From JBCCBV01 sp039033855 (lineage in GTDB: Bacteria; Planctomycetota; Phycisphaerae; Phycisphaerales; Phycisphaeraceae): DNA of 64,000 nt. The stretch covers positions 245,535-309,534 of the forward strand of contig JBCCBV010000002.1 in NCBI GenBank assembly GCA_039033855.1, written 5' to 3'. The notes below the pieces were generated by a model. The model was given only the letters and a program-made list of their open reading frames with translations. It was not told the origin of the DNA and searched no databases. Shown here in pieces: positions 16,918-25,817 of this stretch (position 1 is the first letter of the stretch; the number at the start of each line of letters is the position of its first letter). The translations under genes were made by a program, and so were the position numbers.

Positions 16918-18441
16918 ATGAGCCCGACCCACCCCGACGCCAAGCACGCCGGCCAGCGGTACCTGCGCGCCATGCAGCGCGCCCGCCCCGCGACGCCCGA
17001 CGAGCTCTGGGCCCTGGTCCACGCGTGGTTCGACCTCGACGTCGGCCGGTCTACGCTCGACCCGCGCTCGACCCCGCCGATGCGCTACCTCGATCGGTCG
17101 TTCTTTGATCCGCAAGACCTGGTCGTCTGGGCCTCGCGCGGCGCGGGCAAGACCCTGCTCGGCGCCGTGGCCACCATGCTCGAACTCGCCTTCCGCCCGG
17201 GCGTGCAGGTGCGCATCCTCGCCGGCTCGCTCGAACAGGGCCAGCGGATGTACGAACACCTGCGCGCCCTGGCCGACCGGCCGATCCTCCGCCCGGCCCT
17301 GACCGCCGCGCCCACCCAGCGACGCCTGGAACTCGCCCACGGCAGCCGGGTCGAAGTCCTGGCCGGCTCGCAGCGCAGCGTCCGGGGCGTGCGTGTCCAC
17401 CGGCTCCGCTGCGACGAGGTCGACGAACTCGACCCCGACCTCTGGCAGGCCGCGCAGCTCACCACACTTTCTCAAAAACAAGAGAATTCAATCGACGCGG
17501 GCGCGCACGACACCGCAGGCCCGCCCGCCCGATCCATCCCCGGCTCGATCGAAGCGCTCTCCACCCTCCACCGGCCGCACGGGCTCATGGCCGACCTCAC
17601 CCGCAAGGCCCGCGCCGACGGCCGGCTGCTCCGATGGAACGCCCTGGACGTCGCCGCCCGATGCGAGCCCGAGCGCCCCTGCGAGGGCTGCCCGCTCTGG
17701 AACGACTGCCGGGGACGCGCCAAACACGCCCACGGCTTCGTGCCCATCGAAGACCTGATCCAGCAACGCCTGCGGGTCAGCGACGCCACCTGGGACGCCG
17801 AGATGATGTGCCGTCGGCCCACGCGCAGCGACCTGGTCTACCCCGCCTTCACGCCCGACCGCCACGTCAGCCCGCACGCCCCCGCGCCCGGCGAAACCGG
17901 CGCCGACCTGCTCGCGCTCGCCGGGCTGGACCTGGGCCTACGCAGCCCGAGCGTCTGGCTCTGGGCCCTGGCCGACCGCCGACAGCACCCCGCGCCGCTG
18001 TACGTGCTCGACGAACTCGCCCGCCAGGACACGCCGCTCGACGCGTTCCTGACCGAGGTCTCCGCCCGCGCCGCCCAGGCCGGGTGGCCCAGGCCCGAGT
18101 GGGTCGGTGTCGATCCCGCCGGCCGGGCCCGCAACCTGCAGACCGGCATGCGCGACCTCGACGTGCTGCGCGCCCACGGCTACCGCACCCGGACCCCGCG
18201 CATCGCCATCGCCGCCGGCGTCGACCGCGTCCGCGCCAGGCTCGACCACGGCCGACTCCGCATCCACCCCCGGTGCGAAGGGCTCATCCAAGCCCTCGAG
18301 GCCTACCACTTCGACCGCGCCCGGCCCGACAAACCCGAGCCCGTCAAAGACGGCCCCGACCACTGGTGCGACGCGCTGCGCTACCTCGTCGGCCCGCTGG
18401 ACAGTGCGCCCAAGGCCGCCACCGTTCGGCAGTACGCCTAG
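16918..18441 (+). CDS. Phage terminase large subunit
   Basis: A 507-residue DNA-packaging motor protein. The ATPase domain shows Walker A WASRGAGKTLLGA near 72, Walker B LRCDEVDEL near 165, and the coupling stretch ALSTLHRPHG near 220. A Cys-rich insert (CEPERPCEGCPLWNDCRG, about 248-265) may bind zinc. The RNase H-like nuclease domain has its three acid regions: LAGLDLGL near 335, GVDPAGRARN near 398 and DGPDHWCDALRYLV near 480. All motifs look intact, so it is probably active. The start ATG at 16918 comes 7 bp after the small-subunit gene. No portal or capsid gene follows; the next gene is a chromosomal one on the other strand. An AT-rich patch at 17469-17486 encodes SQKQENS. Confidence 0.93.
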   Translation: MSPTHPDAKHAGQRYLRAMQRARPATPDELWALVHAWFDLDVGRSTLDPRSTPPMRYLDRSFFDPQDLVVWASRGAGKTLLGAVATMLELAFRPGVQVRILAGSLEQGQRMYEHLRALADRPILRPALTAAPTQRRLELAHGSRVEVLAGSQRSVRGVRVHRLRCDEVDELDPDLWQAAQLTTLSQKQENSIDAGAHDTAGPPARSIPGSIEALSTLHRPHGLMADLTRKARADGRLLRWNALDVAARCEPERPCEGCPLWNDCRGRAKHAHGFVPIEDLIQQRLRVSDATWDAEMMCRRPTRSDLVYPAFTPDRHVSPHAPAPGETGADLLALAGLDLGLRSPSVWLWALADRRQHPAPLYVLDELARQDTPLDAFLTEVSARAAQAGWPRPEWVGVDPAGRARNLQTGMRDLDVLRAHGYRTRTPRIAIAAGVDRVRARLDHGRLRIHPRCEGLIQALEAYHFDRARPDKPEPVKDGPDHWCDALRYLVGPLDSAPKAATVRQYA

Positions 18442-18527
18442 CGCACACAAACCGAAACGCCAAGCCATGCCCGGCCTGCGCGTGCGAACTTGTATTTTCG
18501 AGAATGACGAGCCGGCTTTCCAGGGCC

Positions 18528-19067
18528 TCAGCCCGCGGCGCGGTCGGCCTCGTCCTGCACCCGCTGGTCCTGGGGCAACGCGGCGAAGTCGCGGGCCTCC
18601 GAAAGCAGCTCGTCGCGCAGCTCGGGCATCGGGTAGTACTTCTGCAGGAACTCGCGCAGCTGGTCCGACTCGGCGATGCGGAAATACACCACCCGGTCGA
18701 TCCGCGCCACCGAAAAGGTCACCGCCCGGGCCAGCCGCCGGCGCGACGCGGCCATGAGCAGCTCGCCCGAGGGCTCGAACCCCACGGGGATCATCTCGAA
18801 CTGGTGAGCCTGCCGACGGTTGATCAGCCGCAGCGCGTTGTCGTCGAACGACAGGTCGCCCAGGTCGATCGTCCCGGTAAACCGGTGGTACTGCTCGATC
18901 CAGGCGTTCTCGATCGACTCGAGCGACACCTCGAACATCTGCTCGGCCAGCACGCCGAACGGCAGGTGCAACCGCTTCTGAGCCTGCACGATCTCGAAGA
19001 CCTGCTGCTCGCTGAGCACGCCTTGCTCAATCAGAATCTCGCCAATACGGATCGGTCGGTCTTGCAC
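18528..19067 (-). CDS. MshEN/GspE N-terminal domain protein
   Basis: A 179-residue protein started at GTG with AGGAGG 8 bases upstream. The sequence RIGEILIEQGVLSEQQVFEIVQAQKRLHLPFGVL, then SLESIENAWIEQY, is the repeated motif of the MshEN (GspE N-terminal) fold. This fold binds cyclic di-GMP in some pilus ATPases. There is no ATPase domain. A second half (ALRLINRRQAHQFEMIPVGFE...ELLMAASRRRLARAV) fits the rest of that domain. It may be a free-standing c-di-GMP sensor for the pilus machinery. The window has pilT and a GspE-like gene 9-13 kb away. Confidence 0.8.
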   Translation of the reverse strand: MQDRPIRIGEILIEQGVLSEQQVFEIVQAQKRLHLPFGVLAEQMFEVSLESIENAWIEQYHRFTGTIDLGDLSFDDNALRLINRRQAHQFEMIPVGFEPSGELLMAASRRRLARAVTFSVARIDRVVYFRIAESDQLREFLQKYYPMPELRDELLSEARDFAALPQDQRVQDEADRAAG

Positions 19068-19279
19068 CGCGGGCCTCCTTGGGGCGCGGGGCGCCCATCC
19101 CAGAGTTCGGCCGATTCGCAACGCGATCTGAGCCTGCCAGAGGCCTTACCGGCCAACTTCTCGGGCCCGGCCGGCGCAACCGGAACCGTTGCGCATGGCA
19201 CGGGCAACGTCCAAGAAAAAAGCGAGCCTGCGACGAACCAGAACTACGCCACCCAGCCAACGCTGGTCGGATTCGACGA

Positions 19280-20656
19280 TCAGGGCGCGTCCGAAGTGCC
19301 CGCTGACACCGACACGCCGTCGGCCTGCACCTCAAGCAGGTCCACCCGGGTGGGGTCGATGATCTCGATCCGAAGCGCCCGGTCGTAGGCCGGTTCGCCC
19401 ACCACGCCCACGATCCGGCCAATCACGCGGTCGGCCCGCAGCGCCGGGCTCGGCTGCACGTACGCCAGGGTCCGCTGGCTGTTGGGCTCAACGATGCGGA
19501 ACAGCCTCGGCAGCCGCGAGCCGTCGTACACGCCCGACACCGTCAGCTCGCCCACCGCGGCGTAGGTCGCCGGGCGATCCGCGGGGTCCGGCAGCTGCGT
19601 GCTCGACGCCGACGCCACCTCGCCCTTCACTTGATCGATCCGGTTCAGCGACGCCAGCACCCGGCGGTTGTTCTCGATCGCCAGCAACCGACGCTCCACA
19701 ATCACCCGATCGGTCCGGGTCAGCGATTCGTCCTTGCGCACGCCTTCATACGCGGCCTGCATCCGGTCGAACGGCTGACGCTCCACCGGCGCCACGAAGT
19801 ACGTCAGCATCTCGTCCTCGACCTTGCGCAACGCCGGCGACACCGCGGGCGATACCGGCGGGGCCACAGAGGCTTGGGCTTGCCCGGATGCCTCAAAAGC
19901 GTTCGACTCGCCGGACGCCACCACCGGCGCCTCGGGCGAGGCCACCGGGTCTGCGCTGAGCGCCGCCGGCGGGATCACCACCTCCGGCGCAGGCGCCTCG
20001 GCCACGATGGGTTCGGGAGCGATCGGATCGGCCGTCGCTACGGGCACGGGCGCGGGCTCGACCGGCGTCGCCTCCACCAACGGGGCCGGCTCGGGCGCGA
20101 CCACCGGCGGGGCCGTCGCGGCCTCGGGCGCACGACGCACCGAGTCGGGCGGCAAAAACACATACGCGCCCCTCGGCGGAACCACCTTGTAGAAGTCGCT
20201 CTGCTGATCGCCGTCGCTGGGCAGGATGCGCACGCGCTCGCCCTCGCTCAGCACCACCTGGCTGCGGTAGCTGTCGGCGGCCAGGCCGCTCTGGGCGCCG
20301 GCCAGCACCTCGACCCGCGGCCGGCTGACCTCGCCCACCGTGCCGTCGCCGATCGGGTCCACAAAGCCCTTGGACACGAAGCTGAACGACCCTTCGGGCG
20401 GCACGATCTTCACCCAGCCGTAGAAGATCTGGTGCACCTCGACGCGGTCGCCCTGGCGGAGCGTGGCCGTGGGGTAGAACACGTCGCTGGCGCCGGCGCG
20501 GGCCTCGACCTCGGCCGGCACCACCACCCCGACGAACGGCAGCGTGCCGTCGTCCTGGCCGTGCGCCGTTGGGGACAACACGCCGGCCCACACCAACCCG
20601 CAAGCCGCCACCGCGATACGCAAGACGGGACGGGTTCGCTTCTGAAAACGGTTCAT
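19280..20656 (-). CDS. Secreted protein with bacterial SH3-like domains
   Basis: A 458-residue protein with a signal peptide (RPVLRIAVAACGLVWAGVLSPTAHGQ). Two SH3-like units follow: residues about 35-100 (VEARAGASDVFYPTATLRQGDRVEV) and about 105-170 (VEVLAGAQSGLAADSYRSQVVLSEGERV). Each ends in a YGWVKIVPPEGSFSF or FYKVVPPRGAYVFL strand. A long Pro/Ala/Glu linker (about 175-270) leads to a helical part and a small C-terminal beta domain (VGELTVSGVYDG...RLFRIVEPN). SH3-like domains of this type often bind peptidoglycan. The start ATG at 20656 has GGAGA upstream. Exact role unknown. Confidence 0.82.
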   Translation of the reverse strand: MNRFQKRTRPVLRIAVAACGLVWAGVLSPTAHGQDDGTLPFVGVVVPAEVEARAGASDVFYPTATLRQGDRVEVHQIFYGWVKIVPPEGSFSFVSKGFVDPIGDGTVGEVSRPRVEVLAGAQSGLAADSYRSQVVLSEGERVRILPSDGDQQSDFYKVVPPRGAYVFLPPDSVRRAPEAATAPPVVAPEPAPLVEATPVEPAPVPVATADPIAPEPIVAEAPAPEVVIPPAALSADPVASPEAPVVASGESNAFEASGQAQASVAPPVSPAVSPALRKVEDEMLTYFVAPVERQPFDRMQAAYEGVRKDESLTRTDRVIVERRLLAIENNRRVLASLNRIDQVKGEVASASSTQLPDPADRPATYAAVGELTVSGVYDGSRLPRLFRIVEPNSQRTLAYVQPSPALRADRVIGRIVGVVGEPAYDRALRIEIIDPTRVDLLEVQADGVSVSAGTSDAP

Positions 20657-20842
20657 CGCAAAGTCTCCACCGGGCGGTCTGCCCGGGACCTGATCTGTTA
20701 TCTGCTCGGCGAGCCGCGCCGACTGGCGCTTTATCGGTCCTTGGTCGCCGGCGACGGTAAAGCTCCGTCGAGCCCCGGTCAAGATTCCCCGCCTGAGCGT
20801 CTGGCGCGAACCCGCGCCGCCCCGGGCGTCTATAAGACCGAC

Positions 20843-22330
20843 GTGCCTACGCCCCCCCGGTTCCCGCGTCCGTTCGCCCGTTTTTACACCCCGGTGATCT
20901 TGCTGCCGGCCGTGGCGATGGCCGTGACCGCGGCGCTCGCCACGCCGTGGTTCGCCGCCGCGGCGCCGCCGCCCGCGCCGCTCGACCCGCCCCAGGCCGG
21001 CCCCGCCAAAGAGTCCAGCCGGGGCGGCTGGCAGGGCATGATGGCGATGCCCCGCGCGAAAAACGCTTGGGGCCCGGCCCTGCCCACCGGCGCCGGGGTC
21101 GTCGCCCTGCACGTCGAAGGCCGGCCCGACGCCTACGCACCCGACCTCGACAACCCCGCGCTCCTGGGCGTCAACTTCGAGCTCCACGACGGCCCCTCGC
21201 CCCCCAACCCCCACGCCACGACCACCGCACGAACCATCTACGGCCCGCGCGGCGCGGCCCCGGGCATCCGCACCGTCCACTGGATGACCGTCGCCCGGTG
21301 GATGACCCGCGGCTACCTGCGCACCGGCACCGCCGACCCGCCCGACCAGCTCAGCCCGCCGCCCCGCATCATGACCCACTCCTGGATCGCCGGCGGCCAA
21401 ACCCCCAACAACGCCGCCGTCCTCCGACGGCTCGACTTCGTCATCGACCGCGACGACGTGCTCTGCTTCGTCGGCGTGAACAACAACCGCAACACCGCCG
21501 TGCCCGAACTCCTGGGGTCGGCGCACAACGCCCTGGCCATCGGCCGCGCCGACGGCCAGCACTCCACCGGCTACACCACCTTCGAAGACGCCGGACGCTG
21601 CAAACCCGACATGGTCGCTCCCGGCCCGACCACCAGCGAGGCCACGCCCATGGCCGCGGCGATCGGGGCACGGCTGATCGAGTTCGCCGGGCGCAACGAC
21701 CACAACGGCGACGAACGCGCCGAAACCCTCAAGGCCGTGCTCTTGGCCGGCGCCTGGCAACCCGAAAAATGGGCGCCCGAGCCCGGCAAGCCGCTCGACG
21801 CGGTCTACGGCGCCGGGGTCGTCGACCTGGACCGATCCCTGCGCATCCTGGACGCCGGCCCCACCCCGCCGGGCGAAACCGCCGCACGCTACGGCTGGTG
21901 GTTCGGCGCGCTCGACCCGAGCGCCCCCCTGGCCACCTGGCGCTTTTTCAACCCCGAGCCGGCCGGCGAAGCCCGCATGACCCTGACCTGGCACCGGCGT
22001 ATCGGCGGGCCCGGCCTGATCGGCGCGGCGACCGCCAACTTCGATCTCCGCCTGACCCGCACCCACGACGCCCAGGGACGACCCCTCGACACGCCCGAGC
22101 CCGTCGCCACCAGCGCCTCGGAAGTCGACAACGTCGAGCACCTGTCGGTCGACGGGCTGCCCGCCGGCGGCTACCGCGTGCTGGTGCAACGCCAGGCCGA
22201 CCGCAACCCCGTGCCCTGGGACTACGCGCTCGCTTGGCGCATCGAAGGCGCCTCGCCCCCGGAAAACGCTCCTCCCCCCAACATCGCGGAAGATCGCGCC
22301 CCGGCGCCCGCAAGCGCGCCGTCCGAGTAA
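20843..22330 (+). CDS. Secreted subtilisin-like (S8) family protein, possibly inactive
   Basis: A 495-residue protein with an N-terminal signal sequence (YTPVILLPAVAMAVTAALA). It has the layout of a subtilase: a PHATTTARTIYGPRGAAPG block matching the His region (HGTxVA...GxAPG), an oxyanion-type GVNNNRN near 215, and TTSEATPMAAAIGARLIEF matching the Ser region (GTSxAxPxxA). The expected catalytic Asp in the first strand (usually VAVIDTG) reads VALHVEG here, so activity is doubtful. The C-terminal about 200 residues form a beta-sandwich of the pre-peptidase or P-domain type. The GTG start at 20843 is chosen because upstream sequence lacks protein-like character. Confidence 0.68.
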   Translation: MPTPPRFPRPFARFYTPVILLPAVAMAVTAALATPWFAAAAPPPAPLDPPQAGPAKESSRGGWQGMMAMPRAKNAWGPALPTGAGVVALHVEGRPDAYAPDLDNPALLGVNFELHDGPSPPNPHATTTARTIYGPRGAAPGIRTVHWMTVARWMTRGYLRTGTADPPDQLSPPPRIMTHSWIAGGQTPNNAAVLRRLDFVIDRDDVLCFVGVNNNRNTAVPELLGSAHNALAIGRADGQHSTGYTTFEDAGRCKPDMVAPGPTTSEATPMAAAIGARLIEFAGRNDHNGDERAETLKAVLLAGAWQPEKWAPEPGKPLDAVYGAGVVDLDRSLRILDAGPTPPGETAARYGWWFGALDPSAPLATWRFFNPEPAGEARMTLTWHRRIGGPGLIGAATANFDLRLTRTHDAQGRPLDTPEPVATSASEVDNVEHLSVDGLPAGGYRVLVQRQADRNPVPWDYALAWRIEGASPPENAPPPNIAEDRAPAPASAPSE

Positions 22331-22341
22331 CGCTCAATCGC

Positions 22342-23295
22342 TCAGGCGTGCGCCGGCTCGGCCGACACCCCGGCAGAAGCGAGAATCTCCGCCAGCCGCG
22401 CAAGCGCTTCGCCGTCGAGTTCCGTGAGCGGCAAACGCACCTCGCCGGTGTCGAGCCCGGCCAGCCGCATCGCCGCCTTGATCGGGATCGGGTTCGTCGC
22501 CAGCGACAGCAAGCCCCGGCAGAGCGGGAACATCGCCAGGTGTTGCGCCTTGGCCCCGGCCCAATCGCCGGCCGAAGCGGACTTCACCATTTCGACCACC
22601 CGCTGGGGCAGCAGGTTGCTGAGCACCGACGTCACGCCCACCCCGCCGACGGACATCATCGGGAGCGTCAGGCTGTCGTCGCCGGAGATGATCCCGAACG
22701 ACGCCGGGTCGGTCTGCGACGCCAGCTCCGAAACCAGGTCGATCGATCCGGTCGCGGCCTTAATCCCAATGATCCCGGGATGACCAGACAGTTCGAGCGT
22801 CACCTCGGGCGGGATCGCCACGGCCGTCCGCCCGGGGATGTCGTACAACACGACGGGCAGGTCGACCGCGTCGGCGATGGCCGTGAAGTGCCGCCGCAAA
22901 CCCTCGGCGGTCGGCTTGTTGTAGTACGGGCTGACGTGCAAGGCGCCGTCGGCGCCGACGTCTTTGGCGTGGGCGGTCAAGTCGATCGCCTCGGCCGTGC
23001 TGTTGGACCCCGTGCCGGCGAGCACCTTCACCCGGCCCGCCGCGGCGCGGACCGTGGCCTGGATCACCCGGCCGTGCTCGGGGTGCGTGAGCGTCGGCGA
23101 CTCGCCGGTCGTGCCCACCGGCACCACGCCCGCCACGCCCGCGGCCACCTGACGCTCGACCTGCCGGCCGAGCGCCGCCTCGTCGAACGCGCCGTCGGAA
23201 AATGGCGTGATCAGGGCCGTATACACGCCGCGCAGGTCCGACGCCGTCATCGCCGAGCCGGAAACAGCACCGCTGTGGGAAGTCGATTCGCTCAT
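22342..23295 (-). CDS. dapA: 4-hydroxy-tetrahydrodipicolinate synthase
   Basis: A 317-residue (beta/alpha)8 enzyme that condenses pyruvate with aspartate semialdehyde, the first committed step to diaminopimelate and lysine. Visible are GTTGESPTL near 60 (pyruvate carboxylate site), the catalytic Tyr in YYNKPTAEGLRRHF near 125, and the Schiff-base Lys in IIGIKAATG near 180. The length is normal plus a short N-terminal extension. The product feeds the murE reaction encoded further along. It faces the subtilisin-like gene tail to tail, 11 bp apart. Confidence 0.96.
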   Translation of the reverse strand: MSESTSHSGAVSGSAMTASDLRGVYTALITPFSDGAFDEAALGRQVERQVAAGVAGVVPVGTTGESPTLTHPEHGRVIQATVRAAAGRVKVLAGTGSNSTAEAIDLTAHAKDVGADGALHVSPYYNKPTAEGLRRHFTAIADAVDLPVVLYDIPGRTAVAIPPEVTLELSGHPGIIGIKAATGSIDLVSELASQTDPASFGIISGDDSLTLPMMSVGGVGVTSVLSNLLPQRVVEMVKSASAGDWAGAKAQHLAMFPLCRGLLSLATNPIPIKAAMRLAGLDTGEVRLPLTELDGEALARLAEILASAGVSAEPAHA

Positions 23296-23304
23296 AGCGC
23301 GAGT

Positions 23305-24093
23305 CTAGGGCTTGTCCGCCCCCGGAACACCCGCCCCCGGGGTACCCGTCCCGTCCGCTCCGGTGTCCGGCGTGTCCGGCGCGTCTGGCGATCCCGATCC
23401 CGCCGACGCTCCGCGCAGCGAAAGAATCAACTCGACCTTGCCCTGGTGCTCGCCCAGGTCGAGCGCAATGCGATCCGCAGCGGCCCCCGCGTCGGCCAAG
23501 GCGTAAACCTGCTGACGCAGCGCCTCGGGGTCGGGCTCAACCGGCGTGTCGTCGGCCGGGCCCTGGGCGCCGTTCGAAGCCGAAGCGTCCGCGGGCTCCG
23601 CAGGTTCTGCCAAGGCTCTGTGCATCGCGCTGCCCACGGATTCAGGTGCGAGCCCCGGCATCACGCCGCCTGAGTGCTCGCGCGGCGCCGCCGCCCCGCC
23701 CGGCCGGCCGTCGTCGCGCCCGAGCGCCTGCAATTGCTCCAGCCGGCGCTCGGTCTGGTCCAACAGGTGCTCGACCCGGCGGGCCTTGGCGTCCATCTGC
23801 GCGCCCAGCCGTCGGGCCATTTCTTCCAGGTCGACCATCAGGCGTTCGAGGTCGCCGCGGACCTCCCGCCGTTGACGCAGGTCGTCCAGGCGGTCGCGCG
23901 GTTTCTGCGGGCCGTGCCCCGCCGCATGACGACGCCGACGACCCCGGGCCAACATCATCACCGACGTGATCACAAGCAAGATGCCCAGGATCAGCACGCC
24001 GTGGCCAGGCTCGAACGCGCTTTCGCCCAGCGCCCACGGCCCCGCGAACTGCGGGTCCATCATCCACGGCATTGGCTGGGGGGCGTAGGGCAT
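23305..24093 (-). CDS. Membrane-anchored coiled-coil protein, DUF6115-like
   Basis: A 262-residue protein with one membrane segment (HGVLILGILLVITSVMMLA) near 32-50, followed by a long charged coiled coil (about 65-130). After a disordered linker comes the motif QQVYALADAGAAADRIALDLGEHQGKVELILSLR, which closely follows the C-terminal helix-turn-helix motif of DUF6115 proteins. The tail is Pro/Thr/Gly-rich. The start is uncertain: ATG at 24093 avoids overlap with tilS, while GTG at 24132 is also open. It lies 9 bp upstream of dapA on the same strand. Confidence 0.7.
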   Translation of the reverse strand: MPYAPQPMPWMMDPQFAGPWALGESAFEPGHGVLILGILLVITSVMMLARGRRRRHAAGHGPQKPRDRLDDLRQRREVRGDLERLMVDLEEMARRLGAQMDAKARRVEHLLDQTERRLEQLQALGRDDGRPGGAAAPREHSGGVMPGLAPESVGSAMHRALAEPAEPADASASNGAQGPADDTPVEPDPEALRQQVYALADAGAAADRIALDLGEHQGKVELILSLRGASAGSGSPDAPDTPDTGADGTGTPGAGVPGADKP

Positions 24094-24109
24094 GCGAGGA
24101 TCAACGCCG

Positions 24110-24862
24110 ATGACGCATCGGGTTCCAGACACCGCCCCCCAGTATCACCCGGTTGTGCGATCCGTGGCGCGGGGGCTCCGCCGGAAGGCCCAAACGCCCG
24201 AGGGCGCGTCGATCCTGGTCGCGGTGTCGGGTGGAGCCGACTCCGTATGTCTGCTGCGCAGCCTGACCCTGCTGGCGCCCCGCCGGCGCTGGCGGCACCG
24301 GCTGGTTGTGGCCCATATCCACCACGGGCTCCGCGGCGCCGACGCCGACCGCGACGCCGAATTCGCCGAGCACCTCGCCGACACGCTGGGCCTTGCGTTT
24401 ACCCGCCGCGACCTGCAAGGCCTGGCCGACCAGCCGGGCAACCTCCAGGCAAGCGCCCGTCAGGCCCGCTACGCCGCGCTGCACCACCTGGCCCAAACGC
24501 ACCGATGCGGCTTTGTCGCCGTCGGGCACCACGCCGACGACCAGCTCGAAACCATGCTGCTGCGCCTGATCCGCGGCGCCGGGCCTGTCTCGTTTGGCGG
24601 CATGGCCTGGGCGCGGCCGATCGAACCCAACGCCCAGGTCCGCCTGATCCGCCCGATGCTCGCGGTCGATCCGGCCGACGCCCGCACGTTCTTGCAAAAA
24701 TTAGATCAAAACTGGCGCGAAGACCCCACCAACCACAACGCCGACCGCCAGGCCCGGGCCCGCTTAAGGCGAGACGTGCTTCCCGCGCTCAAGGCGCTGC
24801 ACCCCGGCGCCGCGCAGAACGCCGTGCGCTTGGCCGACCGGCTGCGTGGCCTGTCGCGTTGA
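24110..24862 (+). CDS. tilS: tRNA(Ile)-lysidine synthase
   Basis: TilS converts C34 of the CAU-anticodon isoleucine tRNA to lysidine. The N-type ATP pyrophosphatase loop is ILVAVSGGADSVCLLR near 30-45. Other family blocks are VVAHIHHGLRG, GHHADDQLETMLLRLIRG and the closing REDPTNHN. At 250 residues only the catalytic domain is present; the extra C-terminal domains of longer TilS proteins are absent, as in many bacteria. ATG at 24092 is an alternative start. It is divergent from the DUF6115-like gene. Confidence 0.92.
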   Translation: MTHRVPDTAPQYHPVVRSVARGLRRKAQTPEGASILVAVSGGADSVCLLRSLTLLAPRRRWRHRLVVAHIHHGLRGADADRDAEFAEHLADTLGLAFTRRDLQGLADQPGNLQASARQARYAALHHLAQTHRCGFVAVGHHADDQLETMLLRLIRGAGPVSFGGMAWARPIEPNAQVRLIRPMLAVDPADARTFLQKLDQNWREDPTNHNADRQARARLRRDVLPALKALHPGAAQNAVRLADRLRGLSR

Positions 24863-24872
24863 AACGCTCCCC

Positions 24873-25388
24873 TTATCCCCGGCGCCAAGAGACGCGCGGC
24901 GCGTCGCCCCAAAGCATCTCCAGGTCGTAGTGCGCCCGGGTGGCCGGCTCGAACAGGTGGACCATCACGTCGACGAAGTCGAGCACCACCCAGGTGCGGG
25001 CCTGGTCTTCGTCGGTGCCGAAGCGGGCAAAGTCGCGCTCGCGCGCGAGCTCGGACACGTGGCCGCCGACCGCGCGGATCTGCCGGTCCGACTGCCCGGT
25101 GCCCAGCACCACGTAATTGGTGACCGGGCTGAGCCCGCGGGTGTCGAACACCACAACGTCTTCACACTTGTCGTCGGCGATCAGTCGCGCCACGTCGATG
25201 GCCAGCCCGCGGTCGGGGCCGGCGTTGGAGTCGGGGGTAGCCCCTGCGTCGGCCGTGGGCCGGGTGGGCTCGGGCCGGGCAGCGTCAGAGGCGGACGCAT
25301 CGGAAACGGGTTCGCGCGAACCCAGCGGGTCCGAAGCCGGCGGCTCCGGCAGATCGCCTGGCACCGCGCTCGGTTCGGCGGAACTCAC
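24873..25388 (-). CDS. rsfS: Ribosome silencing factor RsfS
   Basis: The last about 110 of 171 residues are the RsfS/DUF143 domain: ARLIADDKCEDVVVFDTRGLSPVTNYVVLGTGQSDRQIRA, then ARTWVVLDFVDVMVHLFEPATRAHYDLEMLWGDA. RsfS binds ribosomal protein uL14 and blocks subunit joining in starvation. The N-terminal about 60 residues are disordered Ser/Pro/Glu-rich and not part of the family. The GTG start overlaps the stop of rpsU (GTGA), so both are made from one message. Confidence 0.92.
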   Translation of the reverse strand: MSSAEPSAVPGDLPEPPASDPLGSREPVSDASASDAARPEPTRPTADAGATPDSNAGPDRGLAIDVARLIADDKCEDVVVFDTRGLSPVTNYVVLGTGQSDRQIRAVGGHVSELARERDFARFGTDEDQARTWVVLDFVDVMVHLFEPATRAHYDLEMLWGDAPRVSWRRG

Positions 25389-25591
25389 CGACCGCCACGG
25401 CGGGGCTCGCCGGCCATCTGAACCCGCTTCTGGCTCTTGCGCAGGGCGCGCTGCTTGCGCTCCGAGGGCTTCTCGTAGTAAGCGCGCTTCTTGATCTCCT
25501 TGGTCAAGCCCTCTTTTTCGCAGAGCTTCTTGAACCGTCGGAGCATCTGTTCGGCCGATTCGCCGTTGCGTGCCTTAATCCGGATCGCCAT
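25385..25591 (-). CDS. rpsU: Small ribosomal subunit protein bS21
   Basis: A 68-residue basic protein: IKARNGESAEQMLRRFKKLCEKEG, then KKRAYYEKPSERKQRALRKSQKR, the family signature of bS21. It acts in translation initiation near the anti-Shine-Dalgarno end of 16S rRNA. A candidate promoter lies at 25722-25749, giving a leader of about 120 bases. It is translationally coupled to rsfS. Confidence 0.95.
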   Translation of the reverse strand: MAIRIKARNGESAEQMLRRFKKLCEKEGLTKEIKKRAYYEKPSERKQRALRKSQKRVQMAGEPRRGGR

Positions 25592-25721
25592 CGGGGGTAT
25601 CTCGCAGGGTCGGGGGGAATGTCGGAAAGCGGGTGCGGGGAAACTGCTCAAGGCAGCGTGTCGGGGCAACGTGCCGGGGAACAGAGGTCCACCCCATCGG
25701 CCGGTCTGGGCCGAATCGGTG

Positions 25722-25749
25722 ATTATCCCGTTCCCGGGCCAGAGTGCAA
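25722..25749 (-). promoter_or_regulatory. Candidate rpsU-rsfS promoter
   Basis: Read on the minus strand: TTGCAC, 16 bases, GATAAT. The -10 box matches consensus at five of six positions. It lies 131 bp upstream of the rpsU start and just after the end of the preceding gene on the same strand (25818). No other function is seen in the 226-bp gap. Confidence 0.5.
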
Positions 25750-25817
25750 GCGGGACGTCTGCATGACCTGCCGCGGGGCTGGTCTCCCGGCCTGTCGCGG
25801 GGCCGGTCGAGCGCGGT

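Noticed and set aside
20657..22189. Upstream extension of the SH3-like protein gene
   Set aside because: It runs antisense through the subtilisin-like gene and is compositionally a shadow; ATG 20656 has a ribosome binding site and signal peptide.
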